Assembly: GCA_026710825.1 (NCBI GenBank)
Contig: JAPOQH010000055.1
Coordinates: 1 to 64,000 of the forward strand
From: Chloroflexota bacterium
GTDB taxonomy: Bacteria; Chloroflexota; Dehalococcoidia; Lucifugimonadales; UBA3495
Direction of reading: 5' to 3'
DNA length: 64,000 bases
A program made the translations under genes and the position numbers. Positions 1 through 7,053 of this stretch are shown here, piece after piece. The notes beneath the pieces were generated by a model, which searched no databases, was not told the origin of the DNA, and was given only the letters and a program-made list of their open reading frames with translations. Position 1 is the stretch's first letter, and each line of letters starts with the position of its first letter.

Positions 1-397
1 CGACGGCGGTCTTGTCGCCGTTCTGGTTCTCGCAGTAGACGTCGACCACCACCATGGTGGTGCCGTCGTCCTGGGGCTGGCGGCTGTTGACCTGTCCGTG
101 GACGCTGACGGTGTCGCCGTGCTTGACGGGGCGCAGGAACTTGAGGTTGACGTTGCCGCTGCGGTGGAAGTTCTCAGAGCCGATGAACTTGCGCATGGCC
201 TCGGTGCAGAAGGCGATGCTCATGCGGCCGGAGGCGATGGCGTAGGTGGTGCCCAGCCGCTTGGATGCCAACTCCGGATCGTTGTGGATGTTGGAGCGGT
301 TGAGGATGCCGCACGCCTCAAACTGGTTGATGACGTCCTGGGTGATGGTCTTGGTGATAACGGGCAGCGTTTCGCTGTCTAGCCTTGGGGATGCCAT
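1..397 (-). CDS. MaoC-like (hotdog-fold) dehydratase, 3' part cut by window edge
   Basis: The frame is open from ATG at 397 to the left edge, giving 132 codons with no stop, so the C-terminus lies outside the window. The stretch around residues 33-40 (SNIHNDPE) resembles the MaoC hydratase active-site region, with its His followed by NDPE. The preceding catalytic Asp of typical R-specific enoyl hydratases seems to be Asn here. A later segment, NLKFLRPVKHGDTV, is a typical hotdog core strand-turn-strand. It starts inside the 3' end of the upstream MaoC-like gene (19 bp overlap), so the two are translationally coupled and probably act as a heteromeric pair on acyl-CoA or acyl-thioester substrates. 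The substrate cannot be read from the sequence. Confidence 0.75.
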   Translation of the reverse strand, partial: MASPRLDSETLPVITKTITQDVINQFEACGILNRSNIHNDPELASKRLGTTYAIASGRMSIAFCTEAMRKFIGSENFHRSGNVNLKFLRPVKHGDTVSVHGQVNSRQPQDDGTTMVVVDVYCENQNGDKTAV

Positions 398-804
398 TTT
401 TTGCCCAACTCCTCAGGTTTCTTGATCTGGTAGGTGCGCATTCGTTCGATGAGGCGGCCGTCCTCGTCGGTAGCCGTGGCCTCGATGACGAGGTAGGGCT
501 TGTCGCGGCGGACGAACTTGTCGTGGATGCGGCCGGTGACGCTGATCTTCTTGCCGGGGATCGGCGGGTTGTGCAGGTCTATCTCGTTGCCGGCGTTGAT
601 GCTGCCGGTCTGGTCGTCGTAGGCCAGGGCCAGCGAGGTGGCGTCGTGCTTGACGGCGATGGTCGGAAAGACGGCGTCGGGGTCGTCCACGGCCTTGCGG
701 TAGAGGTCGATCATTTCCTGGGTCAGCGTGTACTCGTAGGAGCCGAGTTCTTCGCCGATCTCGACGTCATCGTAGTTGAACAGGGGGAGGTCTTGTGCGG
801 CCAT
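379..804 (-). CDS. MaoC/FAS1-like dehydratase domain protein
   Basis: This 141-residue protein begins FNYDDVEIGEEL near residue 8, the usual opening of FAS1-type and MaoC N-terminal hotdog domains. It ends with strands such as KPYLVIEATATDEDGRL, typical of the hotdog sheet. I chose ATG 804 because GGAGTG lies just upstream on the minus strand and because the longer reading frame (to 873) begins with unrelated sequence. The active-site Asp/His pair is not obvious, so this may be the non-catalytic half of a two-subunit hydratase with the overlapping downstream gene (1-397). Single-domain MaoC proteins in such pairs often act on acyl-CoA intermediates. Confidence 0.75.
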   Translation of the reverse strand: MAAQDLPLFNYDDVEIGEELGSYEYTLTQEMIDLYRKAVDDPDAVFPTIAVKHDATSLALAYDDQTGSINAGNEIDLHNPPIPGKKISVTGRIHDKFVRRDKPYLVIEATATDEDGRLIERMRTYQIKKPEELGKKWHPQG

Positions 805-1046
805 AGCGGGACACTCCGGAACGGTGGGGTGATTAATCGGAAATACGATACCGCAGGCGGGGCCGGAGGTCAATTGCGAGTGTGCTCACCGCGATAGTTT
901 TCAAATCTTTGGCAGATATTTTTACTGGGATAAACAGGATGAACGGGATGCACAGGATAATTTTGACGGGGTGGCCAAGGGGCGGTAACGACCGTGGGCG
1001 GCGAGAGTAACAGGGAGGGTACAGGGATGACGGGTTGACGACACGG

Positions 1047-1379
1047 CTAGCGGGCGGGGGCCGGCAGGTCCCAGCGGAGCAGTTCGCGGTAGCGGCCCTG
1101 CCGGGCCCAAGAGAGCAGACTCACGGTCATCTCGCAGGGGTCGGGGACGTCGCCCTGGCGTCGGGTGTCTTCAAGGTAGCGGTGGAGGCTGGCGAAGGGG
1201 GAGAGGCGGAAGCCGGCATCAGCGATGCGCCCGACAACGTCGCCGGGTTCGGGGGGTTCAGAGGGATCCCAGTGGTCGCCGACGGCTTCGGCGATGCGGC
1301 GGAGATTGATAATGGCGAGTTCGGGGGCGAACCTGCGTTTGAGGGCGTTGAGGCGGCGGCGAAGTCGGGAGATGATCAT
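1047..1379 (-). CDS. Hypothetical protein, 110 aa
   Basis: I do not recognise this protein. It starts with a basic stretch (MIISRLRRRLNALKRR), followed by a predicted helix containing PELAIINLRRIAEAVGDHW and an acidic-proline linker. The composition is protein-like rather than that of an antisense shadow, and no better frame exists on either strand. It sits alone, downstream of the HEPN-like module and upstream of the MaoC-like pair, with intergenic repeat debris on both sides. A false positive remains possible because the surroundings are non-coding. Confidence 0.4.
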   Translation of the reverse strand: MIISRLRRRLNALKRRFAPELAIINLRRIAEAVGDHWDPSEPPEPGDVVGRIADAGFRLSPFASLHRYLEDTRRQGDVPDPCEMTVSLLSWARQGRYRELLRWDLPAPAR

Positions 1380-1973
1380 GGGATTGCCTCGGCGGGGAAA
1401 TTTTCAGGATGGACAGGATGGCGGATTGGATCAGGATGGCGGGGATTTTTTGAGTTTCCCGCTCATTGCCGGTCATTTCCGTTCATTTGAGTAGGGCGTT
1501 TGCGTGAGACGCGAGGGTAAATGGGGGCGGCGAGGGCGGTTTTGGGGCCGGAATTGATGGTTTTGGCGGGCTGATGGCGGGATTTGGGAGTGGGGTGTTG
1601 GGACGTTGGCATCAGGACGCTCGCGGGGGTTGGGCGCTGGATAGAGTTTGGCAGTTGGGAAGTTAAATGGTACGGATATGCGAATGGCAAGGGCTAGGGG
1701 GAAGTGTCACTGGACCTTTCGATTATCCCGGACTGCGGTCAACGACCGACGCCGGAACGATTCACCAACCACCATCCGTTCGTCGTTCGACAGGCTCGGG
1801 ATGTGCGGATTTCCTTGCCGGAGAGCAATAATCCGAAAACCCTGGGGGCGCTCGCTCACAACCTTTTTCATCCTGTGGCGGACTTTTTGCCGGGACAAAC
1901 AGGATGCGCCGGGGGTTTTGACGAAAGGATCAGGGGGCAGTGCTTGCGATCACCGTTCTGCGAGCAAGGATGG
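1380..1973. other. Intergenic stretch without a convincing gene
   Basis: I see no credible gene in these 594 bases; short open frames here have shadow-like composition. The stretch holds degenerate copies of intergenic repeats: a run of CAGGATGG-type words at about 1407-1440, a copy of the TTCGACAGGCTC element at about 1786-1800, and GGACAAACAGGATG at about 1892. Similar words occur at 925-960 and 36040. It looks like a graveyard of small dispersed repeats. Confidence 0.5.
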
Positions 1974-2438
1974 TCACGCCTGGCGCCCTCTGATAAGGGA
2001 CTGGATCGCGACTGCGGACCGCTCACTTGGGTCAACTTGGTTGAACTCGTTGATGGCCGACTCCGCTCGGTCAATCCAACGCGTGGCCTCAGAACGAGCG
2101 ACGATGCGACTGGAATCGGGGTTGTAGTCAGCCATGTGGCGGGCGTCCTGAAGCTCTTCGAATATGCCGATGAACCGCCGCACTGGTGGCGAGAACTGCT
2201 GAATGTCCCGCTTCAGGAACATCCTGGCATCCCGGTGATCCAGTGCGCGATAAGCCCGTAGCCAAGCGTGTTCGTCGAGTGGGGTTTGTCGAGTCCCGAC
2301 CAAGCAATCTGCGTTGCTAGCAGCCAGCGCGTGGAACACAGCGTAGTACGTCGTGCTCACCGACCTACGGAGCGAATCAACTGAACCAGCGATGACCGCT
2401 CGGCGACTGTCCTCCAACAAACCCTGCCAAGTGATCAT
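1974..2438 (-). CDS. HEPN-like protein, second gene of a two-gene module
   Basis: This 154-residue helical protein has RRSVSTTYYAVFHA near residues 24-37, the YYAxFH pattern of HEPN/UPF0332 proteins, and a late LQDARHMADYNP motif matching the R-x-x-ADY end of that family. HEPN domains are commonly RNases or nucleotide-transfer partners in toxin-antitoxin modules. The gene overlaps the upstream partner by 4 bp (ATGA). The same pair, in the same order and with a HEPN protein of exactly the same length, recurs at 18709-19492. Function as a toxin is inference; a canonical Rx4-6H catalytic motif is not certain. Confidence 0.7.
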   Translation of the reverse strand: MITWQGLLEDSRRAVIAGSVDSLRRSVSTTYYAVFHALAASNADCLVGTRQTPLDEHAWLRAYRALDHRDARMFLKRDIQQFSPPVRRFIGIFEELQDARHMADYNPDSSRIVARSEATRWIDRAESAINEFNQVDPSERSAVAIQSLIRGRQA

Positions 2439-2770
2439 ACCTGCCCGAAGTGGCGTACCTGCACCAAATTAGACCATTCGCTGTTCTCGGTTCTGTCCCG
2501 GTACGAGATCGAAGGGATACTGTCGATGCCAATAGCGCGCAGATCCACGCCAATGTTCTCATACAGTGAGTTCAGCAACTGGGCGGCGAGATTTCCATCT
2601 TCGCTCTGGTAGATGACCAGCACGTCCAGGTATTCCTCGTCGTCAGGACCAGGTCTCGGGGTAATGTCGACGGAGTCGAAACAGACCTTGCCTCGGAACT
2701 GCGTATCCAGACCTTTCATGATTATGTCCTGGGCTTTCTGGATGGTCTCTGTGGTCATTACCATGGTCAA
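2435..2770 (-). CDS. Partner protein of the HEPN-like module, 111 aa
   Basis: I do not recognise a named family. The protein has an N-terminal helix, an acidic strand region (DDEEYLDVLVIY) and a helix LLNSLYENIGVDLRAIGI. It is clearly related to the product of 18709-19038, which has WYLQIFIVV and a matching LYHHIEPELQAI segment. It has no GSxxxG...DxD nucleotidyltransferase signature, so it is not an ordinary MNT antitoxin. It is the first gene of the pair and overlaps the HEPN-like gene by 4 bp, so co-translation is expected. It could be an antitoxin or a minimal degenerate nucleotidyltransferase-like fold. Confidence 0.65.
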   Translation of the reverse strand: MTMVMTTETIQKAQDIIMKGLDTQFRGKVCFDSVDITPRPGPDDEEYLDVLVIYQSEDGNLAAQLLNSLYENIGVDLRAIGIDSIPSISYRDRTENSEWSNLVQVRHFGQV

Positions 2771-2957
2771 TACTCCGCGATCTCGTCCATCTCACGGTCG
2801 ATACCATGATTATATGGATGCCAGGACGGGTTGACAAACAGGTGAGTTTGCTGCGAACCAGACGCTATCGCATCCTGCTCAGGGTTCGCACGGGCGCGGT
2901 TTCAGCTTAGTCCGCTAGTTCGGTGAGTTTAGAAATCGTCTATCGATGTGTTTTGCC

Positions 2958-2987
2958 TTGACAGGTGGGAGGGGCGAAATTTAGAAT
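2958..2987 (+). promoter_or_regulatory. Promoter of the rplU-rpmA-rpmE genes
   Basis: TTGACA at 2958-2963 is a perfect -35 box, and TAGAAT at 2982-2987 is a good -10 box with an 18-bp spacer. The predicted start of transcription lies about 20 bases before the rplU ATG at 3014. Confidence 0.7.
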
Positions 2988-3013
2988 GGTAGGCCGTTTG
3001 GGAGATTGGGAAT

Positions 3014-3334
3014 ATGGATTATGCCATCGTAAAGACGGGCGGGAAGCAGTACCGCGTTTCGCCCGGTGACGTGCTGGATGTTGAGTTGCTCGACGTCGAT
3101 GCCGGCACTACCACGGAGTTCGACGACGTTCTGGCGGTTTCGCGGGACGGGCAGATGCGGTTCGGCACGCCCACCGTGGACGGCGCCCGGGTGGTCGCCG
3201 AGGTGCAGACGCACTACAAAGACAAGAAGATCATCGTCTTCAAGTACAAGTCCAAGACCCGGTACCGTCGGAAGAAGGGCCACCGGCAGAACTACACTCG
3301 CATCCAGATCCAGAGCATAGAGACGGGAGGCTGA
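3014..3334 (+). CDS. rplU: 50S ribosomal protein L21
   Basis: This 106-residue protein has the full L21 pattern: N-terminal YAIVKTGGKQYRV and the C-terminal KSKTRYRRKKGHRQNYTRI segment that binds 23S rRNA. Length matches the family (about 100-105). It is the first gene behind a consensus promoter at 2958-2987, followed after 3 bases by rpmA and then rpmE. rplU-rpmA is the near-universal order. It functions in the large ribosomal subunit near the exit-tunnel side. Confidence 0.98.
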   Translation: MDYAIVKTGGKQYRVSPGDVLDVELLDVDAGTTTEFDDVLAVSRDGQMRFGTPTVDGARVVAEVQTHYKDKKIIVFKYKSKTRYRRKKGHRQNYTRIQIQSIETGG

Positions 3335-3337
3335 TCA

Positions 3338-3619
3338 ATGGCCCACAAGAAAGCAGGCGGCAGCACCAACAACGGCCGCGATAGCAATGCGAAACGACTG
3401 GGCGTGAAGAAGTACGGCGGCGAGCGCGTCACCGGCGGGGCGATCATCGTGCGGCAGCGCGGGACCCGCATCCGCCCCGGAACCAACGTGGGCATGGGCA
3501 GGGACTACACCCTGTTCTCCAAGATCGAGGGCGAGGTCACCTACGAGTGGCACGCCAGGGGCAAGCGCCGGGTCAGCGTGTATCCGGTGGAAACGGCGCA
3601 GCAGGCCGTCGCCGCCTGA
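3338..3619 (+). CDS. rpmA: 50S ribosomal protein L27
   Basis: This 93-residue protein opens with [20 protein letters not shown], the family hallmark. The N-terminus starts directly with AHKK, so no N-terminal propeptide cleavage of the Firmicutes kind is needed. It contains the usual GNVIVRQRGT-like segment (here [10 protein letters not shown]). It acts at the peptidyl-transferase centre. It lies 3 bases after rplU and 11 bases before rpmE, in one transcription unit. Confidence 0.98.
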   Translation: MAHKKAGGSTNNGRDSNAKRLGVKKYGGERVTGGAIIVRQRGTRIRPGTNVGMGRDYTLFSKIEGEVTYEWHARGKRRVSVYPVETAQQAVAA

Positions 3620-3630
3620 GGTAAACCATC

Positions 3631-3834
3631 ATGAAAGAAGAGATTCATCCGCAGTATTTCAACGCGACCATCACTTGCTCGTGCGGCAACGTGTTCCAGA
3701 CCGGAGCGACCAAGCCCGCGTTGCGTGTGGAAGTGTGCGGCCGGTGCCATCCCTTCTATACGGGCGAGCAGCGCATCGTCGACACGCAGGGACGCATCGA
3801 GCGGTTCAGCCGGCGGTTCAGCCTCGACAGCTAG
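3631..3834 (+). CDS. rpmE: 50S ribosomal protein L31, zinc-binding type
   Basis: This 67-residue protein keeps all four zinc ligands, C16, C18, C36 and C39 (CSC and CGRC), so it is the C+ (zinc) form rather than the zinc-independent paralogue. [16 protein letters not shown] is the family core. It is the third gene of the rplU-rpmA unit. Joining rpmE to rplU-rpmA is less usual than finding it near prfA or rho, but DUF1385, a common rpmE neighbour, follows at 4456. Confidence 0.97.
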   Translation: MKEEIHPQYFNATITCSCGNVFQTGATKPALRVEVCGRCHPFYTGEQRIVDTQGRIERFSRRFSLDS

Positions 3835-3856
3835 AACCGGTTACGGCAGGAACCTG

Positions 3857-3888
3857 GCGTAGGGGCGACGCATGCGTCGCCCCTACGC
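3857..3888. repeat. Intergenic palindrome, family A copy 1
   Basis: A perfect 32-bp palindrome with left arm GCGTAGGGGCGACGCA and its exact reverse complement. It follows rpmE by 22 bases. It belongs to a family of eight copies in this window sharing outer arms GTAGGGGC with variable inner arms. Confidence 0.9.
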
Positions 3889-3900
3889 ATTGCAAGAAAC

Positions 3901-3975
3901 CTCGATTGAAAGAGTCTTCGATTGACAGCATCCTCGATCCGAAGAGTCCTCGATCCGAAGAATCCTCGACGGACG
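3901..3975. repeat. Short imperfect tandem repeat, about 16-bp unit
   Basis: Four to five degenerate units begin CTCGATTGA, TTCGATTGA, CTCGATCCGAAGAG, CTCGATCCGAAGAA and CTCGACGGA; the two middle units are nearly identical over 16 bases. The array lies just before the small gene at 4000 and ends 11 bases before its AGGAGG. It may be a slippage product or a binding-site array. Confidence 0.6.
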
Positions 3976-3999
3976 CATTGGGCAACAGGAGGCCTCAAG

Positions 4000-4410
4000 A
4001 TGGCGCGCTACGTTCCCAAGACGGTCCGTGAGTACGGACGCATCCACCTGGCCGACCGGCTGGGCGATCACGGGTGGCAGTGCTTCATCGCGCGGCGCAG
4101 TCCCAATGAGGACGAGGTGATCGCGGGCATGCCGGAACAGGGGCTGGAGGTGCGGCTCAAGTTCCACTCGCAAGAGAGCAGCCAGGCCGTCCGCTTTTAC
4201 AACTCGGATACACTGGACTGGGACTGGGAGTATCTGGTGATCACCACGTATATCCTGGAGGAAACGCCGGTGACGTACCTGCTGTCCCGCGCCGACGTGG
4301 GCGTCGACGGCAGGATGGATGACGAATTCGGAGGAGCGCTGTGGTTGCAGCCGGAGGAGTTTTGCGCCGACGAGTTCAAAGAAGCGTGGGGCAAGCTGGC
4401 TGGAGTGTAG
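4000..4410 (+). CDS. Hypothetical protein, 136 aa
   Basis: I do not recognise the family. ATG 4000 is preceded by a strong AGGAGG at 3987-3992; the longer upstream reading frame runs through the tandem repeat and is rejected. The protein begins MARYVPKTVREYGRIHLAD and contains an acidic, aromatic beta-rich segment (LDWDWEYLVITTYILEE). It has no signal peptide or membrane segment, so it is probably cytosolic. The stop codon lies inside palindrome copy 2 (4407-4434), showing insertion or growth of that repeat right at the gene end. Confidence 0.7.
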   Translation: MARYVPKTVREYGRIHLADRLGDHGWQCFIARRSPNEDEVIAGMPEQGLEVRLKFHSQESSQAVRFYNSDTLDWDWEYLVITTYILEETPVTYLLSRADVGVDGRMDDEFGGALWLQPEEFCADEFKEAWGKLAGV

Positions 4411-4434
4411 GGGCGAGGCATGCCTCGCCCCTAC
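4407..4434. repeat. Intergenic palindrome, family A copy 2
   Basis: A perfect 28-bp palindrome, arm GTAGGGGCGAGGCA. It overlaps the TAG stop of the gene ending at 4410 and could act as a hairpin in the transcript between that gene and the DUF1385 gene. Confidence 0.9.
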
Positions 4435-4455
4435 CCACGGTTCAGGAAACAGTAA

Positions 4456-5418
4456 GTGTGTAGCCATCCCCAAGCCGAACACGCCGAATCACCGCGTCCC
4501 CTGTACGGCGGGCAGGCGGTGATCGAGGGCGTGATGATCCGCGGGGTTCGGCACTACAGCCTGGCGGTGCGGCGTCCCGACGGCGAGATTTTCTGCACCA
4601 CTGAGCCGGTGAGCAGCAAGTTTTCCGGCAAGGTGCGACGCGTCCCGTTCGTGCGCGGGGTGCTGATCCTGGCAGAGACGCTGTGGCTGGGGATGAAGTC
4701 GCTGCAGCGGTCGGCGGTGATCGCGGCCGAGGAATCGACGGAGGAAGGCAAGTCGGGCGGCAGCGATACGGTCAGCAACCTGACCATGGGCGTGACCATG
4801 CTGATCGCGCTGGCGCTGGGCATCGGGATATTCCTGGTGCTGCCGCTGCTGGCGGTGCGCCTGATCGAGCCGTTCATCGGGTCGCTGCTGGTGAGCAACC
4901 TGATCGAAGGCGTGATTCGCCTGGTGATCCTGGTGGCATACGTGGCGGGCATCTCTTTGATGCGAGACATACGACGGGTGTACGCGTACCACGGCGCCGA
5001 GCACATGGCGGTGCACACCTACGAGGCGGGGCAGGCGCTGACGGTGGACAACGTGCGTCAGCATCCGACGCCGCACCCGCGCTGCGGCACGGCGTTCCTG
5101 ATCACGGTGGCAATCGTGTCGGTGGCGGCGTTCGCCATCCTGGACGCGTTGCTGTATTCGGGGCTGGGCTGGCGGATTTTGTCGCGCATCGTGCCGATTC
5201 CGGTGGTGGCGGCGGTGAGCTACGAGATCATCCGGTTCGCGGGGGCGCACCGGGGCGCGTGGTTCGGGAAGATACTGTCGGCGCCGGGGCTGTGGCTGCA
5301 GCAGATCACGACGCGTCAGCCGGACGCTGACCAGATTGAGGTGGCTATCGCGGCGATGGAGGCGGCAGTGGCAGCGGACGCCGGTACCGTGCCCGCCCAA
5401 CCGTCTGTGGTACAGTAG
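4456..5418 (+). CDS. DUF1385 family membrane protein
   Basis: This 320-residue protein contains the DUF1385 hallmarks: YGGQAVIEGVMIRG near residue 17, VPFVRGVLILAETLWLGMKSL, the YHGAEHMAVHTYE His-rich motif and HPRCGTAFL. Several hydrophobic segments lie between residues 110 and 250. GTG 4456 is preceded by AGGAAA at a good distance. The family is widespread beside rpmE and prfA; its exact role is not established, although the conserved His/Glu motif suggests a metal-dependent membrane enzyme. Confidence 0.9.
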   Translation: MCSHPQAEHAESPRPLYGGQAVIEGVMIRGVRHYSLAVRRPDGEIFCTTEPVSSKFSGKVRRVPFVRGVLILAETLWLGMKSLQRSAVIAAEESTEEGKSGGSDTVSNLTMGVTMLIALALGIGIFLVLPLLAVRLIEPFIGSLLVSNLIEGVIRLVILVAYVAGISLMRDIRRVYAYHGAEHMAVHTYEAGQALTVDNVRQHPTPHPRCGTAFLITVAIVSVAAFAILDALLYSGLGWRILSRIVPIPVVAAVSYEIIRFAGAHRGAWFGKILSAPGLWLQQITTRQPDADQIEVAIAAMEAAVAADAGTVPAQPSVVQ

Positions 5419-5462
5419 CGCCGACGAGCGATTGACGACACGAACCACGATGGCGCAGGTGC

Positions 5463-5816
5463 ATGATGGCCGATGTTCCCGATATGCAGATGATTCCCTA
5501 CCTGAAGGCCACCGAGCCGCGCAATTTCGTGGAGCAGGGGCTGCAACGTTACAACGAACTGCTGGAGCGGATCGCCGGGCAGATGGACGACCTGCTGGCG
5601 CTGGCGCAGGACGGGCAGCCGATCGACGCCGAGTTGGCGGACCAGTTGAGCGGCCTGCGGGAAGCATTGCGTCCACGGCACGGCCTTTGCATCGACCGGG
5701 GGTGCTTCTCATGCCGGGTGCATGAGGAGGCGATCAAGGAGCACGTGCTGCTGTACGTGGACTGGAAGCTGCCAGGCACGGTGCAGCAGTTGGAGCGGCT
5801 CAAAAACCGGAACTGA
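5463..5816 (+). CDS. Hypothetical Cys-containing protein, 117 aa
   Basis: I do not recognise a named family. The first two-thirds are helical (FVEQGLQRYNELLERIAGQMDDLL), and a compact LCIDRGCFSCRVHEE motif around residues 75-90 has C-x5-C-x2-C-x2-H spacing that could bind a metal. ATG is at 5463 or 5466. It lies 44 bases after DUF1385 on the same strand and is followed by a hairpin at 5852-5871, so it probably ends that transcription unit. Confidence 0.6.
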   Translation: MMADVPDMQMIPYLKATEPRNFVEQGLQRYNELLERIAGQMDDLLALAQDGQPIDAELADQLSGLREALRPRHGLCIDRGCFSCRVHEEAIKEHVLLYVDWKLPGTVQQLERLKNRN

Positions 5817-5851
5817 ACCGGGAGCGATGATCCGTTCGGGGGGACGCCTGA

Positions 5852-5871
5852 ATTCCTGCTTTCGCAGGAAT
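5852..5871. terminator. Hairpin between convergent genes
   Basis: ATTCCTGC and GCAGGAAT form a perfect 8-bp stem with a TTTC loop. It lies between the convergent genes ending at 5816 and 5880. The same word with TTTCGC(G/A)GGAATGACG recurs at about 34098-34115, so it is also a dispersed repeat. No long T tract follows on either strand. Confidence 0.5.
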
Positions 5872-5879
5872 GACGATAC

Positions 5880-6983
5880 TTAACCGCGCGACGGCTTTTG
5901 GGCGACGGCGACGATGTGGTACATATGCCGGTACAACTGGAACGCGCCGCGGAGCATGGATTTCAGATCGGTTTGGGCGTCGGGACGGACGTGGCGGAAT
6001 ATGTCGGTCTCGGTGTAGTAGACGGGTATGTCGGGCCTCTGCTGCTGTAACGCCCGCACCATGCGGCGGGACTCGCCCACGGGAATGAGAGGGTCGCCCT
6101 GGTCATGCATGATGCGCATGACGGTGTTCGCGCTCCACAGGTCGATGTGGTGGGACGGCGAGATGGAGTCGACCTCGTCGCGGAATGATTCGGGGAGTTC
6201 GGCGTAGCGGTCCCGGGCGGTTGCGATGGAATCGGTGCCTTCCAGGAGAGAGCGGGCGGCGGGAGAGGTGGACTCCGGGGTGAGCATGTTGTCGAATACC
6301 TGGCGGGTGAGGCGGTCAACCTCCCACGGTGTGCCTCCGCCGTTGTCGATGGCGCGGCTGGCGGCGATCTGGACGAGCAGGTCGGCCGTGTCATAGTAGC
6401 CGCCGAAGGCGTTGACGAACGCGATGCCGTCGGCGATGCGCGGGTCGGCGGCGGCGACCAGGGCGAAGGATGCGCCTACGGAGAATCCGGCCAGTCCGAC
6501 ACGGTCAGGATCAACGAAATCCTGCTGACGGAGATGGTCAAAGACGGCGACCAGGTTGGTGATTTCGCCGGCGTCGACTTGGGCCCGCTCACCCATGGTG
6601 GGCGACCAGTAGTACATGACGGCGAAACCGGCGCGGGCCAGGGCCATGCCCAGGTTGATGACGTCGGGATCGTCGGCGCCGGCCGCGTTGGCTCCGAGGA
6701 ATATCACGACTCCGGCCCGGCGTTTGCCGTCGGGGATGACGTAGATGTCGCCGGTTCCGATGGATCCGTCGGCGCGGGTGAACTCGGTTACGATGCGCTC
6801 AGGTTCGCTGGCGAGCCATGGTTGCGGCTTCACGGGCGAGGGCAGCACCTCGGCAGCGAAGGCGGCGGTGTGGATCGCCGTGGTGACAGGCCGGAAGAGC
6901 GCCAGGACTGCCACAATGACCACCGCAAGCACCAGGGTGATTATGTAGAGGCGGTAGGAGAGACGGCCCAGGAAACGTAGCAT
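5880..6983 (-). CDS. Membrane-anchored alpha/beta hydrolase
   Basis: This 367-residue protein has one N-terminal membrane segment (about residues 9-30, YRLYIITLVLAVVIVAVLAL) and then a dienelactone-hydrolase-like alpha/beta fold. The nucleophile elbow is GFSVGAS around residue 168. The acid residue is likely the Asp in MHDQGDPLIP, and the His is in FRHVRPD. The catalytic domain probably faces outward as a carboxylesterase or peptidase-like hydrolase; the substrate is unknown. It is convergent with the preceding plus-strand gene, with a hairpin in between. Confidence 0.8.
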   Translation of the reverse strand: MLRFLGRLSYRLYIITLVLAVVIVAVLALFRPVTTAIHTAAFAAEVLPSPVKPQPWLASEPERIVTEFTRADGSIGTGDIYVIPDGKRRAGVVIFLGANAAGADDPDVINLGMALARAGFAVMYYWSPTMGERAQVDAGEITNLVAVFDHLRQQDFVDPDRVGLAGFSVGASFALVAAADPRIADGIAFVNAFGGYYDTADLLVQIAASRAIDNGGGTPWEVDRLTRQVFDNMLTPESTSPAARSLLEGTDSIATARDRYAELPESFRDEVDSISPSHHIDLWSANTVMRIMHDQGDPLIPVGESRRMVRALQQQRPDIPVYYTETDIFRHVRPDAQTDLKSMLRGAFQLYRHMYHIVAVAQKPSRG

Positions 6984-7053
6984 GGTGGCCAGAGAGTGCC
7001 ACGGTACGGAGGGGATGGCAAGGCCGCAGATCAGCGACGACTATACGTGAGGG

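Noticed and set aside
1704..2261. 185-residue plus-strand frame opposite the HEPN-like gene
   Set aside because: It crosses non-coding repeats and the antisense of the HEPN-like gene; no domain or ribosome site supports it.
4489..5712. 407-residue minus-strand frame over DUF1385
   Set aside because: Arg/His-rich shadow of the plus-strand gene without any domain; DUF1385 is clearly the coding strand.
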